A stretch of 64,000 bases of DNA from Hypericum androsaemum (GCA_963995505.1 OZ023188.1:15327912-15391911), one strand, 5' to 3'; shown: positions 53,369 through 64,000, counted from the first letter of the stretch. Numbers and translations are program-made. The notes: a model not told the origin generated them from the letters alone.

Positions 53369-53629
53369 GGAAAAAGTCTACTTTAGTATTCTGTAGTATA
53401 GCCCAAAATCATTTTAGTACCATGTGGTAAAAAGTTCATCAATCGAGTCAAACCGCAGCCAATTTATATCACTTATGTCCACGGACAACTGCCAATTTAC
53501 ATCCTTTAGTAACCTCTGTGTGGACCTAATTGATGATTGACTGCGGTTTGACTCGATGATTAGTTTTTTACCATATAGCACTAAAGCAATTTTTTGTGAT
53601 ACCATAGGATACTAAAATAAACTTTTTCC
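53369..53629. mobile_element. 261-bp MULE-type MITE with perfect 9-bp TSD
   Basis: Ends GGAAAAAGTCTACTTTAGTA and, inverted, GGAAAAAGTTTATTTTAGTA, flanked by identical TACTTTTTC (53360-53368, 53630-53638). Subterminal CTGTAGTATAG, and inverted AATCGAGTCAAACCGCAG / CTGCGGTTTGACTCGAT, make most of the element self-complementary. Non-coding. Confidence 0.85.
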
Positions 53630-54299
53630 TACTTTTTCCAGTAAATATCTAATACTATTTTTTTTAACCTACTTGAACAATTCTTTTACAAAAATATGCC
53701 TAAGTTTAATTAGTAATAAAATTTTGGTTTTAAATATTTTAGAAACAAATGAGAAAAAAAGATGAAAAATTTTCATCCCACTCTCATAATATTTTTCATA
53801 TGAATATTTTTACAATTGTTTATGATTTATTTCAAATTTTAATTTATTAATACTCAATATTATTTTTGTCTGAAAAAAAGTAGAATCTCAAATAGAGTAA
53901 CAGTCGAACAATAAAAACGTTCAATATAGGTTTCTTTTAATACTACCCAATTGCACCATCATTTTTTCCCAAAAAAAGAAGAAGAAGAGGCACCATCATG
54001 TGATGATGTGAACGTTCAAAGGACGGATGTGGAAGGATATTTGGCTTAATAGCACAAATCATACCATGAATTGACAGAAATCCAGGATCAATCTCTGGCG
54101 GGTGTAAGTAACTGGGTAATCATAATTTGTTTGTGATCTCATGGTTTCTAAGGTTGGAAATTTCAGGATAGATTAAATTTGATTTGATTAGTTTGGGTTT
54201 TTTGTGTGCGACAGAACTTTACCGTGGAGGACATATGGTTTTTTTGGATAAATGGATTAAATTCATATGTACCTCAAATATTTGTAATTACATATTATC

Positions 54300-57200
54300 C
54301 CCCTATCTCGTAGAGATTCCATGTACACAAATAAATCTTGGTGCCCAAAATCCATAAAAAAGTCCCATATACTCTTTGACAGGGGACACAATAGGGAAAT
54401 ATGGTTAATATTTTCGTCGACATCTCCACATATAGGACAGAGGGAATCTCATGGGTCGAGCATTCGCCTCCGAATAAGAACGTCTCTTATATGTAATTTG
54501 CCTTTCATGACCAACCAAATGAAGCATTCGGCTCTGAATAGAATCTTACCTCTCCAAATCCTAGTTGCATACGGGCAGATTTGGTCTCCAAGAGCACCAA
54601 CATAATATTTCTTACGCAAAACAGAAATGGAGAAGTTTTCACCAAGAGACTTCCACTACAGTTCGTCGCATGTCGATCTCCCCAGCCTCACACTCGAAAG
54701 AAAAAGTTTCAAATTGTACTCCTCCTCTTCCTCCCATGGCTGAAGAGATCTTCTCCAGGGTAAGCTCCATTGACAATTTAAGTGAAGCCAGCTGCCACTC
54801 TCTGCAATTCTTTCTTGTTTCTGACTGGAGAGAAGGTACAGTGTAGGAAACCTCTCTTTCAAAGAACCATCAAACAATCACTCATCAAACCAAAAGTAAA
54901 ACAAGTTTCTACTGCCAAGTTGCAAATTAAATCCAGATAGGAAGTCTCCAAAGAGTTCAAAGTTTGCAGTTGGGACTTTACAGATATCAGCCCAGATACT
55001 TTCCACCAAAGCCAAAGGGAAGGTTAAGGAATGAGCTAGAATGAAGTCGTAGATACCCGAGGCCACTTTTCCCAGAGAGAGTCTGAATTCTTTAAGAAGT
55101 GCCAAATCCATTTCATGAGCAAGGCGTTGTTCTTGATTTCTAAGTCTTCAATTCCCAGCCCCCCATATTCCTTTGGCCTGCACACATCACTCCAATTTAC
55201 AAGAGAGCAATTCTTGAGTTCCAACTTCCCCGACCAAAGGAAAGGATGAGTGCTTGACAATCCATGCCGGCATCTTAAAGATTGACATGTAGTATACTGG
55301 AAGGGAGGAGAGAACGGATTTTACCAGAGTTAGTCTACCTCCCAAGGATAAGAGGCAGCCTTTCCAATTTGTAAGAAATTTGTTCACCACCTCCGTGACC
55401 GAACTCCAATTTCTGATATGTCTCATACTTGATCCTATAGGAAGGCAAATGTATTTAATTGGTAATTAGTCAAGCTTGCAACCCCAAACCCTTGATGCAT
55501 TAAGCATCCCTTCTTCCTCAATATTGATTCCCACCATCGAGGTCTTGGCGTGGTTGATTTTGAGGCCAGAAATCACACCAAAAATAGTAACAATCGCATT
55601 CAGATTCTCAATGTTCTCCACACATTTTTCAAAGAAAACTAAGGTGTCATCCACATATTGTAAAACATTGATTCGATTACTCAAACCAGGCACCTTCACT
55701 GCCTTGATCATTTGCAAATCTTTAGCTCTCTTAATGAGGATGTTTAGACCCTCTGCTGCCATTATGAATAGGAAAGGTGACAAAGAATCACCTTGGCGAA
55801 GACCTCGTTGAAGCTCAAACATGGAGGTCGGGGCGCCATTCACCAGGACTGAAACTTTTGCAGCGGTTTTACATTCTCGAATCCATCCTCCCCACTTACA
55901 ACCAAAACCCATAGCCTCTTGCACCTCTTCAAGATAATCCCAATCAATAGAGTCGAAGGCCTTTTCAAAATCAAGTTTAATCAACACTCCATCTCTCTTT
56001 AATCTCTTAAGCATTGCCACGGTCTCTCTAGTAATTATTATTGAATCTGTTATCTACCTTCCAGTAAGAAACGCAGATTGTTCGAGGCCAATTACTTGAT
56101 GTAGGACAGATCTAAGCTGAAAGAAGAGAAGCTTGGAGATGATTTTCTAGATGCTCACAATTAAACTAATAGGTCTGAAATTGGACATGTTTAGAGCTCC
56201 CGACTTCTTAGGAATTAAAGCAACGAATGAAGATGTGATCATGGAGTGCAATTTTCCTGTCCTAAAGAAGTGGCTGATGCAAATTGTAACATCCTTCTTT
56301 ATGAAATCCCATGCAGCCTTGAAAAAATTAAAGTTAAAACCATCTAGGCCTGGAGATTTATCTCCCGAACAACTCTAACCAGCTTCTTTGATTTTAGCTT
56401 CAGAAGGAAGAACCTCGAGCCTGGCGTTTGAATCAGCATCAATTTGCTTGAACAAGCGAAGCAGGTAGTAGCATGAAAATTTTTGGAATTCCTATCGCCC
56501 TCTTTGCCCCAATTGAGGCGAGATTTTTGTCGCCATAAAGAATCCTGATACTTTTTTAGAGAACAAAGGTCATCCCTCAGTTTAGCCCTTAAATTAATAT
56601 CTTTCCCCGATATATGGAAATCTTCCCCAGCCACGTCTAGTTGATCAATCTCAGCCTCCAATAACTTAATGCGAGACTCAATTTTACCAAAATGCACTTG
56701 ATTCCACTCCGTAAGCTTCAATTTCAAACCCTTCAGTTTATAGATAAGCATTGGGGACCGAAGGTAGTAGCATCCAAATTGTCCCACCACACTTCACACA
56801 TATTGAGAAAATCTGGTTCTTGAAGCCAGCAATTAAGAAAATGAAAAAGGTTTAGGACCCCAATTTACCTCCGAATTTTTTAAAATAACCGGATGATGGT
56901 CAGAGCCTCCTTTTGGAAGCGCCCACTGAGTGTTATTGGGAAAAGTTGAGCACCACCCTTCAGAGACCAAGAAGTGATACGGGCGACTTGCTGACCTTCC
57001 CCTTCTCCAGGTAAACCTCCTGCCTTGCAGTGGCAGGTCAACTAGATCGCATTGTTTAATGAAATCTTGAAAAATCTGAGTAGAGTGTGCGTGATCCTGA
57101 CTATTCGATTTCCTTTCAATTCCCCGACTCACTGCATTAAAGTCGCCACAAACAATGAATAATTCTAAACTTGAAACTTCCATAAACTCCTTTATCTCAT

Positions 57201-57567
57201 TCCAGACCATTTCTTGCTCACGCGAGTCATGAGGACCATAAATAGATATTATACTGCAACAAGTTCCACAGTCAACTAGCTCCCCATTTACTGCCAACCA
57301 TCTCCTCTTCTTGAAAGAAGAACTGACACAAAAGAATTCCTCACTCCAAATCAAAATTAAACTGCCTGAATTACCCACTGATGGAATAAAATCCCAACTA
57401 ATTGCTTCTCTCCACCACATACAACGGATCTTCCTAACTGATGGCTGCTCAAGTTTAGTTTCTTGAAGCAAAAGAAACCTAATATTCTCAGTCCTTACCA
57501 ATGACCCAGCTTCGTTCCTCTTTAACGGGGAGTTTGCTCCCCTTGTGTTCAATGTGCATATATTCAT
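54300..57567 (-). pseudogene. LINE ORF2 relic: AP endonuclease, reverse transcriptase, zf-RVT
   Basis: Starts M-N-I-C-T-L-N-T-R-G at 57567, the typical APE start. The endonuclease (57567-56833) shows Q-E-T-K, I-Y-G-P, G-D-F-N-A-V and the G-S-D-H-H-P-V end motif. Reverse transcriptase fragments follow (56020-55466), with F-D-S-I-D-W, G-L-R-Q-G-D-S-L-S-P-F-L-F and the catalytic Y-V-D-D. The C-terminal zinc-binding region (C-P-I-C...H) lies near 54305-54540. Stops and frameshifts break it, notably after 56833, between 56344 and 56020, at 55466 and near 55187-55036. Confidence 0.9.
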
Positions 57568-58062
57568 TGGGTGGGGATAACCCCCTAGCGAGTGGTTTCC
57601 CTTGTTGCCTGTTGAATAACTTCAAGAACAGAGTTAGCGCTTCCATCCCACTTGACACCTGGTCGTTGAGTAGTGTCCCAGATAAATTTAATCCTTGCTT
57701 CCTGAGCCAAGTCCTGATTGAAATCTGGGAGATGAGAGGTTAAAAAAGTAAGAAGTCCTTTGATTAAAATTTTCTCAGTGAGGAGGGCCTTCTTTTTTGC
57801 CGAGAAAATTAAAGCTCTAGCAGTGGGCTTTCTTGTCCTCTTGGAGCAATGTGGCAGGGCTTTTTTAATAGAAGATTGGGCCTCTTCAGAAAGGCTTGAA
57901 AAAGTCTTTCTACCGAGAGGGCTGATATTGTCTGTCGTGTCACCCAAAGAAAGGATATTCCCGGGGCACGTGGGAGTCATTTGAAAAAAACTCGGGCATG
58001 CGGAGAGACAAAAAGGAGACTCAATCACGTGGGAGGGGCTGAACACAACAGAAGCCTCTTTA

Positions 58063-59368
58063 GACTACCTACAGCAGTTGGCCGAGCCGAGCGCTCGGCC
58101 AATATTTAATGATTTAAAAAAAAAAAAAACAGAAAAGAAGTGATGAACGCTCGGCCGAGCGGATTGGCCAGCCAATCCCGCTCCCGAGCGGATTGGTTGG
58201 TCAATTTTTTTTTTTCAATAATCTAACTATCTAGTTATTTCCACTTGGTATAATATTATTCGTAAAAATAGATTTACTCGGATAAGATTTGTGTAGTTAT
58301 AAAAATTGAAGTTATCTTTAACAAAATTAAATTTTTTTTTTAATATCTATAAAAAATAGAGCCCAATATTGACATATTTTGATTCACAATTTGTATTCCA
58401 ATTTTTGACATAACTAAATCGTTCGAATATTAATTTCAAACATATTTTTGGCATTCTTATACTTCGAATTTGAAGAAGTCATAAACTAAAAAGTTGTAGA
58501 TATATGTCCCACCTTCACAAAGCAACTTGAATCAACTCAATTAGACTACGGAATAAAAAGTTGTGGCTCCCAAATCGAAACTCGTACTCGTAACTCGCTC
58601 GACTATTGACTTCAAATATATTTTTGACATTCTTATACTTCGAATTTGGAGAAGTCATAAACTAAAAAGTTGTAGATATATGTCCCACCTTCACAAAGCA
58701 ACTTGAATCAACTCAATTGGACTACGGAATAAAAAGTTGTGGCTCCCAAATCGAAACTCGTACTCGTAACTCGCTCGACTATTGACTTCAAATATATTTT
58801 TGACATTCTTATACTTCGAATTTGGAGAAGTCATAAACTAAAAAGTTGTAGATATATGTCTCACCTTCACAAAGCAACTTGAATCAACTCAATTGGACTA
58901 CGGAATAAAAAGTTGTGGCTCCCAAATCAAAACTCGTACTCGTAACTCGCTCGACTATTGACTTCAAATATATTTTTGACATTCTTATACTTCGAATTTG
59001 GAGAAGTCATAAACTAAAAAGTTGTAGATATATATCCCACCTTCACAAAGCAATTTGTAGCTTAAATTATTTTTATCTAATTTAGTATTCCAATTTTTGA
59101 TTTTGTAATTTTATGACTTAATCACAATATTTAATCGTGTTATTGAAAACATAATTATTTTCGTAATATATAATTTTAATCTAAACAAATCAGAGTAGAT
59201 AATATGTGGATGAGAGAGAAATTAATAATTTAGTCTGTGAACTGGGTTGCTGATGTGGGTAGAAAATATGTAAGTGGATTGGATTGGGTAGGAATTGGGT
59301 ATGGAAGAGAGAGAAATTAATAATTTATTCCGTGACCTGGATTGGATGGGTTGCTGATGTGGGTAGTC
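58063..59368. mobile_element. 1306-bp Harbinger-like element inserted in the LINE
   Basis: Ends GACTACCTACAGCAG and, inverted, GACTACCCACATCAGCAAC, each bordered by TTA (58060-58062, 59369-59371). A hairpin with a 10-bp stem (58078-58102) and a 14-bp perfect palindrome (58148-58161) lie near the left end, separated by a poly(A) tract. The right end carries GAGAGAAATTAATAATTTA twice with TGAACTGGGTTGCTGATGTG motifs. Its core aligns in inverted orientation with 25724-26357. The extra length comes from a 176-bp tandem array. No transposase frame. Confidence 0.85.
58441..59058. repeat. 176-bp tandem repeat, ~3.5 units, inside the Harbinger-like element
   Basis: ATTCTTATAC begins at 58453, 58629, 58805 and 58981, an exact 176-bp period. 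Units are nearly identical, so expansion is recent relative to the element. Each unit contains CATAAACTAAAAAGTTGTAG and TTGAATCAACTCAATTGGAC, which closely resemble the module repeated in 39869-41638. Confidence 0.9.
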
Positions 59369-60460
59369 TTAGAACTGTTCCCTGAGACCCACTTGAGAGC
59401 CTACATCAGCTACGTTACATCAATCTTTATCCAGATTTTTGTACCAACCTCCAAGGAAGGTTGGTAGAGTGGTTTTGTCAGGTTGTCGAAACCGCAAAAA
59501 ATAATCCCATACTGGATTTTTTCATCTTCCCCAAGAAGCTGAGATTCTGAAATAACAATGGAATATGAATTATCACCGATTTTGACCTCCTCCAAAATGC
59601 TTATGCTAATGAGAACTAGAGCCCTATCCAACCTGGTTCTGGACGAAGTCTGCTCATGAATAGAAATAAGCTCACCAAAAGGAGATATTAGCCAATCCCA
59701 AAATTCCTCAGTCCAAACATGGAAAGGAACACCAACCTAGTCTAGGAACATCTAGAGGATTGAACATGATTTTTAGACCATGGGGACAAGCATTTAAAGA
59801 AATGACCTAGTTTTTCTGCCCAATACCTCATATCCACCCAGCTAGCAAAGGTAATGAGGATATAGTCCCCCCCTAATAATCATTACCTGAAAGTGAGTAA
59901 CCCCTTGCTTAAAGATGTCCTGATGTATATACATCAGCTGTTTTGGGTCATGAAGCACCACAACCAAGCTTCGTTCCAGCCAAGCTGAAGAGGACGACAA
60001 TGGTGGCAGGTACTCAGTGAGAGGATCATTCTTCAAAGGGGGCCTAGGAGCCAGGGGTGGCCTATCAGCATTTGCTTAGGCAAAGATTCTATCTTTCTAA
60101 ACCCAAGCGTCTTGAAGCCCTCTTTCGCCCGCATCACCCTCGCAGGGGGCACAGCCACTGTCTTGGAGCCCCTTTTGAACTTGGAAATCTCCACCAATAG
60201 CTTTCTATTACCCACCACAAACCCATTTAGAAAAAAAATGAGAGTGGAGGCGACCTCCAGGTTAGGGACCCGGATAAAATTGAATCTGGATCTACGGGCA
60301 CTCAGCTTCATCGGGGCGAAACTGTCCAGCACCTTGCAGTGTTTCTCAAAAAATTCCTAAGGGCGGCTCCATTCTAGTAGATGGGGATATTATCCACGAA
60401 GAGCGTCACAGCCTCCATGGTTCCAGCAGGTTCCACCGTCAACCTACCTCGACCCAATAA

Positions 60461-60483
60461 GGGGGGGGGGGGGGGGGGGGGGG
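60461..60483. repeat. Poly(G) homopolymer, 23 bp
   Basis: An uninterrupted run of 23 G on +, near the 5' end of the LINE on the coding strand as poly(C), which would encode polyproline upstream of the ORF1 start used here. Length is likely to vary between clones or assemblies. Confidence 0.85.
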
Positions 60484-60571
60484 AAAGAAGGGGTTTTAGT
60501 GGGGAAGGTGTAGAGACTCTTTCACGGGTGGAGATTTTAGAGTAGACTATAATTGTGGAGGACATATGGTT

Positions 60572-60938
60572 AATAATACAGATTGAATACTCTTTTAGCA
60601 GCTCTTTATTTTATCAAAAAATGAATATGATTTTGTGAAGTAATGAACCATAATTTTGGTCAAAGATATTATTCGTCTGATAAGTAGGAGAACTTTCATA
60701 CGCAAAAGAAGGTAAAATCTCAGAATGCTATTTTTTTACGTAAAATGCAAGTGCTTATAAAAAAGTTCGTCAATCGTGCACGAGTGTAAAACATCAATAA
60801 TGTCGTTAAGTGCTAACAAAGACTTTTGTAACAACCTTGACCACATTACATGACGTGAGACCTGGGTTGCTGGGGCTTGACATTTCTTTATCTCATACAA
60901 TTGACGATCACAACTTTGTCTTTTCTTATTCTGATTCT
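60572..60938. other. Intergenic stretch
   Basis: No gene or bounded repeat seen between the LINE and the ATL-like fragment. Confidence 0.5.
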
Positions 60939-61343
60939 CTAGCAAGAGCAACAAAATTTCCTAGGATCAATATATAAAACACTATGGATTATAGAAGGAG
61001 AGAGGGGTCGTCTTGATGATGGAGTCATCAAGCTCGTAGGGGAAGTACGCGTGGAAGCCAGCGGCCCTGTCGGGTGAGGAATAGTCGAACGACAGGGGAG
61101 GCGAGTCCAGGTTGGAGAATATGGTGGAGTAGGACGACAGCTGGAACCTGCATGCCGGTACCACAACCGGCAGAACAGACGAATGTGGAGGATGAGGTGG
61201 CGGGAGTAGGTGACCAGCAGGAAGGTCGTCGCCACAACAACAACCATGGTAATGAGCGGCGTGCTGAAGTCCACGCTTGATATGCCGATGTTGCTTGACA
61301 GTGGAGCAGACTGACCGGCAGATGACAAGGACGTTGTAGGCAT
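60939..61343 (-). pseudogene. ATL-type RING-H2 E3 ligase fragment, frameshifted, no RING
   Basis: From 61343 the minus strand encodes a short Ser-rich start, then S-S-V-D-F-S-T-P-L-I-T-M-V-V-V-V-A-T-T-F-L-L-V-T-Y, a single hydrophobic segment as in ATL proteins. After about 61150 the coherent reading moves to the overlapping frame (S-P-P-L-S-F-D-Y, then Y-E-L-D-D-S-I-I-K-T-T-P-L-S-F-Y, the ATL GLD-type motif that precedes the RING-H2 domain). Sequence identity ends right there, so no RING finger follows. This is a truncated, frame-broken gene piece. Its position beside Helitron helicase sequence suggests capture by that element. The ATL assignment is from motif memory. Confidence 0.65.
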
Positions 61344-61563
61344 GGTCGTGGACGTGGGTCATGCTGATAAAGACGGTGATGGGACCCACAAGAGAAATAG
61401 AGAAGGAGAAGGGAAGTGAGCTCCGACCATCACATATATATTGTTTCTCTTTTTGCCTATTTAAATCTATGCAATAATCCTCAATGGGAATTCTGCGAGT
61501 AAGAAAGTATTCATCCATATGATGCTAATGAACCCACAAGAGAATCTTGAGATGTCGTATAAG

Positions 61564-61815
61564 ATGATAAGCAAACAGTTTCTGATAAGTATGTGTTATG
61601 CATTCACAATCAACAAAGCACAAGGACAAACAATTGAAAACACCGGTATTTATCTGTCTGAGCATGTCTTCAGTCATGGGTAGTTGTACGTTGCCATTTC
61701 AAGAGGTGTTTCAAGCAAGAACACTTATGTGTTAGTCAAGAGAGGTGATGTTGCTGATAAAGTTAGAACGTTTACAAAAAATGACATATACAAAGAAGTT
61801 CTTATGGCGTCTTAG
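61564..61815 (+). pseudogene. Helitron RepHel helicase, C-terminal fragment
   Basis: The frame encodes C-Y-A-F-T-I-N-K-A-Q-G-Q-T-I, G-I-Y-L-S-E-H-V-F-S-H-G, a stop (TAG at 61681-61683), then L-Y-V-A-I-S-R-G-V-S and T-Y-V-L-V-K. These are the final superfamily 1 (PIF1-like) helicase motifs of plant Helitrons. Only ~80 residues remain of a protein of well over 1000. Confidence 0.85.
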
Positions 61816-61960
61816 GTAAATCAAAAAAGAAAAATAATATAATTAAGTATGTAAGAGAGCATCTTATTTATGTACAGTTTAAAAAAGAAAATCAATAAAC
61901 GATATATTTTGTGAATTTTGAAACAGAATGACATTGGCATTGCGCGTGCGTCTTTACTAG
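61564..61960 (+). mobile_element. Helitron 3' end
   Basis: Helicase coding remnants at 61564-61815 are followed by ~145 bp of AT-rich sequence, then a GC-rich segment (GGCATTGCGCGTGCG, 61935-61949) that could form the subterminal hairpin, and ACTAG at 61956-61960 followed by T. Ending in CTAG before a host T is the Helitron 3' terminus. The 5' end (TC) was not located and may lie beyond the ATL-like fragment. Confidence 0.65.
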
Positions 61961-61970
61961 TTACAATAAT

Positions 61971-62191
61971 TTTTTTTTGCAGGGCCAAAGATTCATTCCA
62001 TTGATAAGAAGGTCAAGACCATTACATCCAGGAATGTATACAATCCATCTCATAGCTGTCAAGCCTAGCCGCTTCAACGCACAATAGCACACAAAGTCCA
62101 CCACCCACCTAGGTCCACCACCCACCTCCTGACTATGCAACGAAAAAATTACTCTATCCACCCATCCTAGAGTCTAAAAATGTACTATTTG
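61971..62191 (-). mobile_element. 5'-truncated LINE tail inserted at the Helitron terminus
   Basis: CTAGTTACAATAAT is duplicated at 61957-61970 and 62192-62205. The 221-bp insert starts with a run of eight T (poly(A) complement). On the minus strand it contains typical LINE 3' sequence ending in a short open frame. The duplicated target includes the last four bases of the Helitron, so this LINE copy arrived after it. Confidence 0.75.
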
Positions 62192-62205
62192 CTAGTTACA
62201 ATAAT

Positions 62206-62644
62206 ATTACCTAACGTAGTTTGTCAAATCCTAATATAGAACTCTTAGTCCTATTAAACCAGAAACAAATTTGTTGGCTCCGTAACCAAATGAAAGATAC
62301 AGCCACGTGGTACCTCGCATTGACTATATATTATTAGCATGAGAAGAGCGATAAGTGATCTTGTAATCAACCGCTCCTGGGTTCAGACAGACACGGTGTT
62401 TTTTTCGTAGAAGAGTGATTTCAACTTTGAAAATTATTCTCTGTTAACCCGGATATCCGGAAAAATCAACTATTTGACGATAAAACAGGAGATCCATTTG
62501 ATACAAACCATATTCTTGTTTTGTTATTGTAAGTACGTTGAATTTACACATAACTACATTTTCGGCTTATTTTTTATCCCATGTATTCTAACTTTCCTCC
62601 ATCGGATGAAAAAATGGTAGGTCACTTTTTTCTAATTAAAAATA
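62206..62644. other. Intergenic stretch
   Basis: No gene seen. Confidence 0.5.
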
Positions 62645-63000
62645 TTGTTTTCAAAAATGACCTGGAGTACGACCCAGATTTTGGTCCGACATCTAGGTCA
62701 ATCGGTCTGACCGATTCGGATGCTTTTTAATATTTGTATTCGTATTTTAAAATAATATATAGACTAGATAATATGTTTAAAAATTAATATTCTCGATATG
62801 TTGGTCAATTTATTTCAATCTAGTATAATTTTATTTCTTGATTTAATTTATTTTGTGTTGATTTGGGAAAATCAAGTGTGTAATCTGATTTTTTTTATTT
62901 TTTTGGGTTGGATTGGGTAAAATTTTGTGAGACTGGGTAGTTCGAGTCTAAAAAATTGACCAACCTGCTCGGTCCGACCACATTTCATCCGATTCATAAG
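62645..63000. mobile_element. hAT MITE relic related to 19137-19591
   Basis: ATTGTTTTCAAAAATGACC followed by GGAG, GACCCAGATTTTGGTCCGAC and CGGTCTGACCGATTCGG reproduces the end and the CGGTC-type subterminal motifs of the intact hAT MITE at 19137-19591. CTGCTCGGTCCGACC near 62968 may be the other side. No duplication or clean right end. Confidence 0.5.
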
Positions 63001-63545
63001 GTGGCGTCCTTACTATATTTTCAGACACAGATTTTAGTCCAATTCGTAGTCCGACCTTTTAAAAAATAAAAAGGGAGTCAATTTTGGGTTCTAGAAAATT
63101 CCCAGCAATTGTCGCTTTCGGCCCTCGATTGTTCCTCCCATCAAAGTATCTCAACCGCGCAACCCTGCTAGTCATAAATGTGGGGATGAGAAAGAAAAAA
63201 GAAACAAAGGAATCGGAATAAGCAAATCAAGGAAAATCTACACGTGCGCTGAGAGTTGTCGGTGCACTTTGTCGCGTAAACTCATAAGGTAATATTTGTA
63301 TACATACGTTCTGTATTTGGTATTCCCCATAAGATTACAAAATTTTCCGAAATTGATAAACACCTCAAACTTGGTTAACTTATCAAATTCATTCCAAATT
63401 GTGCAAGACAACCAAATCAAAGGAAGACGTAACAATTGGTAAGTAATAAATCATTTTCACCCAAAAAAAAATTCCTCGAAACACGATTTAATTTCGATTT
63501 TTTTGTATACACGACTCTCTAATTCGAAATCTACCCCGTTCATTT

Positions 63546-63820
63546 TTTTATATAAGTAAATATGCTTTATTAAAGAAAATAAATCGAAGATAACGAAAGG
63601 GAAGAAAAGAAAGAAAAAATCTAAACATATCTACAACGACCTACCCGACCCTAAAAATGTCTACCCAACCCCTACCCGAAGGTTCCCCACCCCTCCCTTT
63701 GACAGAATAATTCACCCTTGTACTAAAGTACAAAGTTACTAAAAATTTAGTGGGAAAAGAGGTACCTCGTATGCAATGCTATACAAAGTTATTCCCTCGT
63801 AAAAGATTAATAGTTATTTC
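63546..63820 (-). mobile_element. 5'-truncated LINE tail with 13-bp TSD
   Basis: ACCCCGTTCATTT is duplicated at 63533-63545 and 63821-63833. The 275-bp insert begins TTTTATATAAGTAAATATG, like the other tails here, and is purine-rich then C-rich in the middle, non-coding. Minus-strand orientation from the T-run. Confidence 0.7.
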
Positions 63821-64000
63821 ACCCCGTTCATTTGGTTGACAAAATCTACATCAGTTTTGATTTTGCTTCACTTTGCTGAAATAAGGAGTTGAAAGAATAA
63901 CGAATTACAAGATCAATCTATTTGTATACAATATTAAATTCAAAATCTTAAACATATATATATTTTCAATTATAAATTAGAAAAAAAACACATCAAACAA

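Larger units (their letters stand above)
57585..60418 (-). pseudogene. LINE ORF1 relic (RNA-binding gag-like), interrupted by a MITE
   Basis: Starts M-E-A-V-T-L-F-V-D-N-I-P at 60418, an RRM-like start, followed by a frame resembling plant LINE ORF1/DUF4283 proteins (R-F-N-F-I-R-V, L-L-V-E-I-S-K, a basic stretch). It ends at 57585, 17 nt before ORF2. If the 1309 bp of MITE plus one TTA are ignored, the frame on both sides of 58060 joins in phase (S-S-K-E-A-S-V-V), showing the MITE arrived later. Other stops (near 60376, 59405) are independent decay. Confidence 0.8.
54241..60554 (-). mobile_element. Full-length LINE (L1-type) with 17-bp TSD, split by a MITE
   Basis: GTGGAGGACATATGGTT occurs at 54224-54240 and 60555-60571. 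The left copy is followed by a short T-run (the complement of the poly(A) tail). Length is ~6.3 kb including the inserted Harbinger-like element and ~5.0 kb without it, a normal full-length plant LINE. ORF1 and ORF2 follow in order on the minus strand, 17 bases apart. Both carry stops, so the element is inactive. Confidence 0.93.

Noticed and set aside
60374..60565. Proline-rich minus-strand frame across the poly(G) run as a separate gene
   Set aside because: It is the 5' part of the LINE inside its target duplications, and it runs into the ORF1 start.

Overview
This window is nuclear DNA from a flowering plant, most likely a eudicot. The evidence is AT-rich intergenic DNA, GT-AG spliced genes of plant-only families (NPH3/NPY, HOOKLESS1, plastid-type CK2 alpha) and plant transposon families. 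The species cannot be named from sequence alone.

Three intact host genes are visible. (1) An NPY/NPH3-type BTB protein on + (four exons, 7426-9937, 608 aa by my splicing), with a long leader region upstream. (2) A HOOKLESS1-like GNAT N-acetyltransferase on - (three exons, 21697-20173, 405 aa). (3) A casein kinase 2 alpha subunit with a long N-terminal extension, probably the plastid isoform, on - (ten exons, 51670-48014, 420 aa). They belong to auxin/phototropism signalling, seedling hook and light/hormone growth, and plastid phosphorylation. They are separated by transposon-filled DNA and do not form an operon-like unit.

The rest is mostly mobile DNA, and many insertions can be bounded to the base by target-site duplications (TSDs). 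They are: a 482-bp solo LTR (13135-13616, TSD TTATG); a decayed Ty1/copia element with both LTRs (33316-39694, TSD AGAAC); a ~5-kb LINE on - (54241-60554, 17-bp TSD) split by a 1.3-kb Harbinger-like element (58063-59368, TSD TTA); four short 5'-truncated LINE tails; a Helitron 3' end (to 61960) beside an ATL RING-H2 gene fragment; a hAT MITE (19137-19591, TSD GTTCTACC); and about ten Mutator-like (MULE) elements with 9-bp or near-9-bp TSDs. The MULEs include one carrying a COG4 gene fragment (28140-29304), one nested in another (44406-45453 within 44309-46394), and a fold-back with ~280-bp arms (43302-44264).

The most interesting signals are structural. Copies of the Harbinger-like family keep a strong hairpin next to the terminus although its sequence differs between copies. 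A ~90-bp sequence module recurs in two elements whose TSDs place them in different superfamilies. Several otherwise dissimilar MULEs share a short TGTAGTTT core in their terminal repeats. I found no CRISPR, operon, prokaryotic feature or rRNA, and recognised no tRNA gene.
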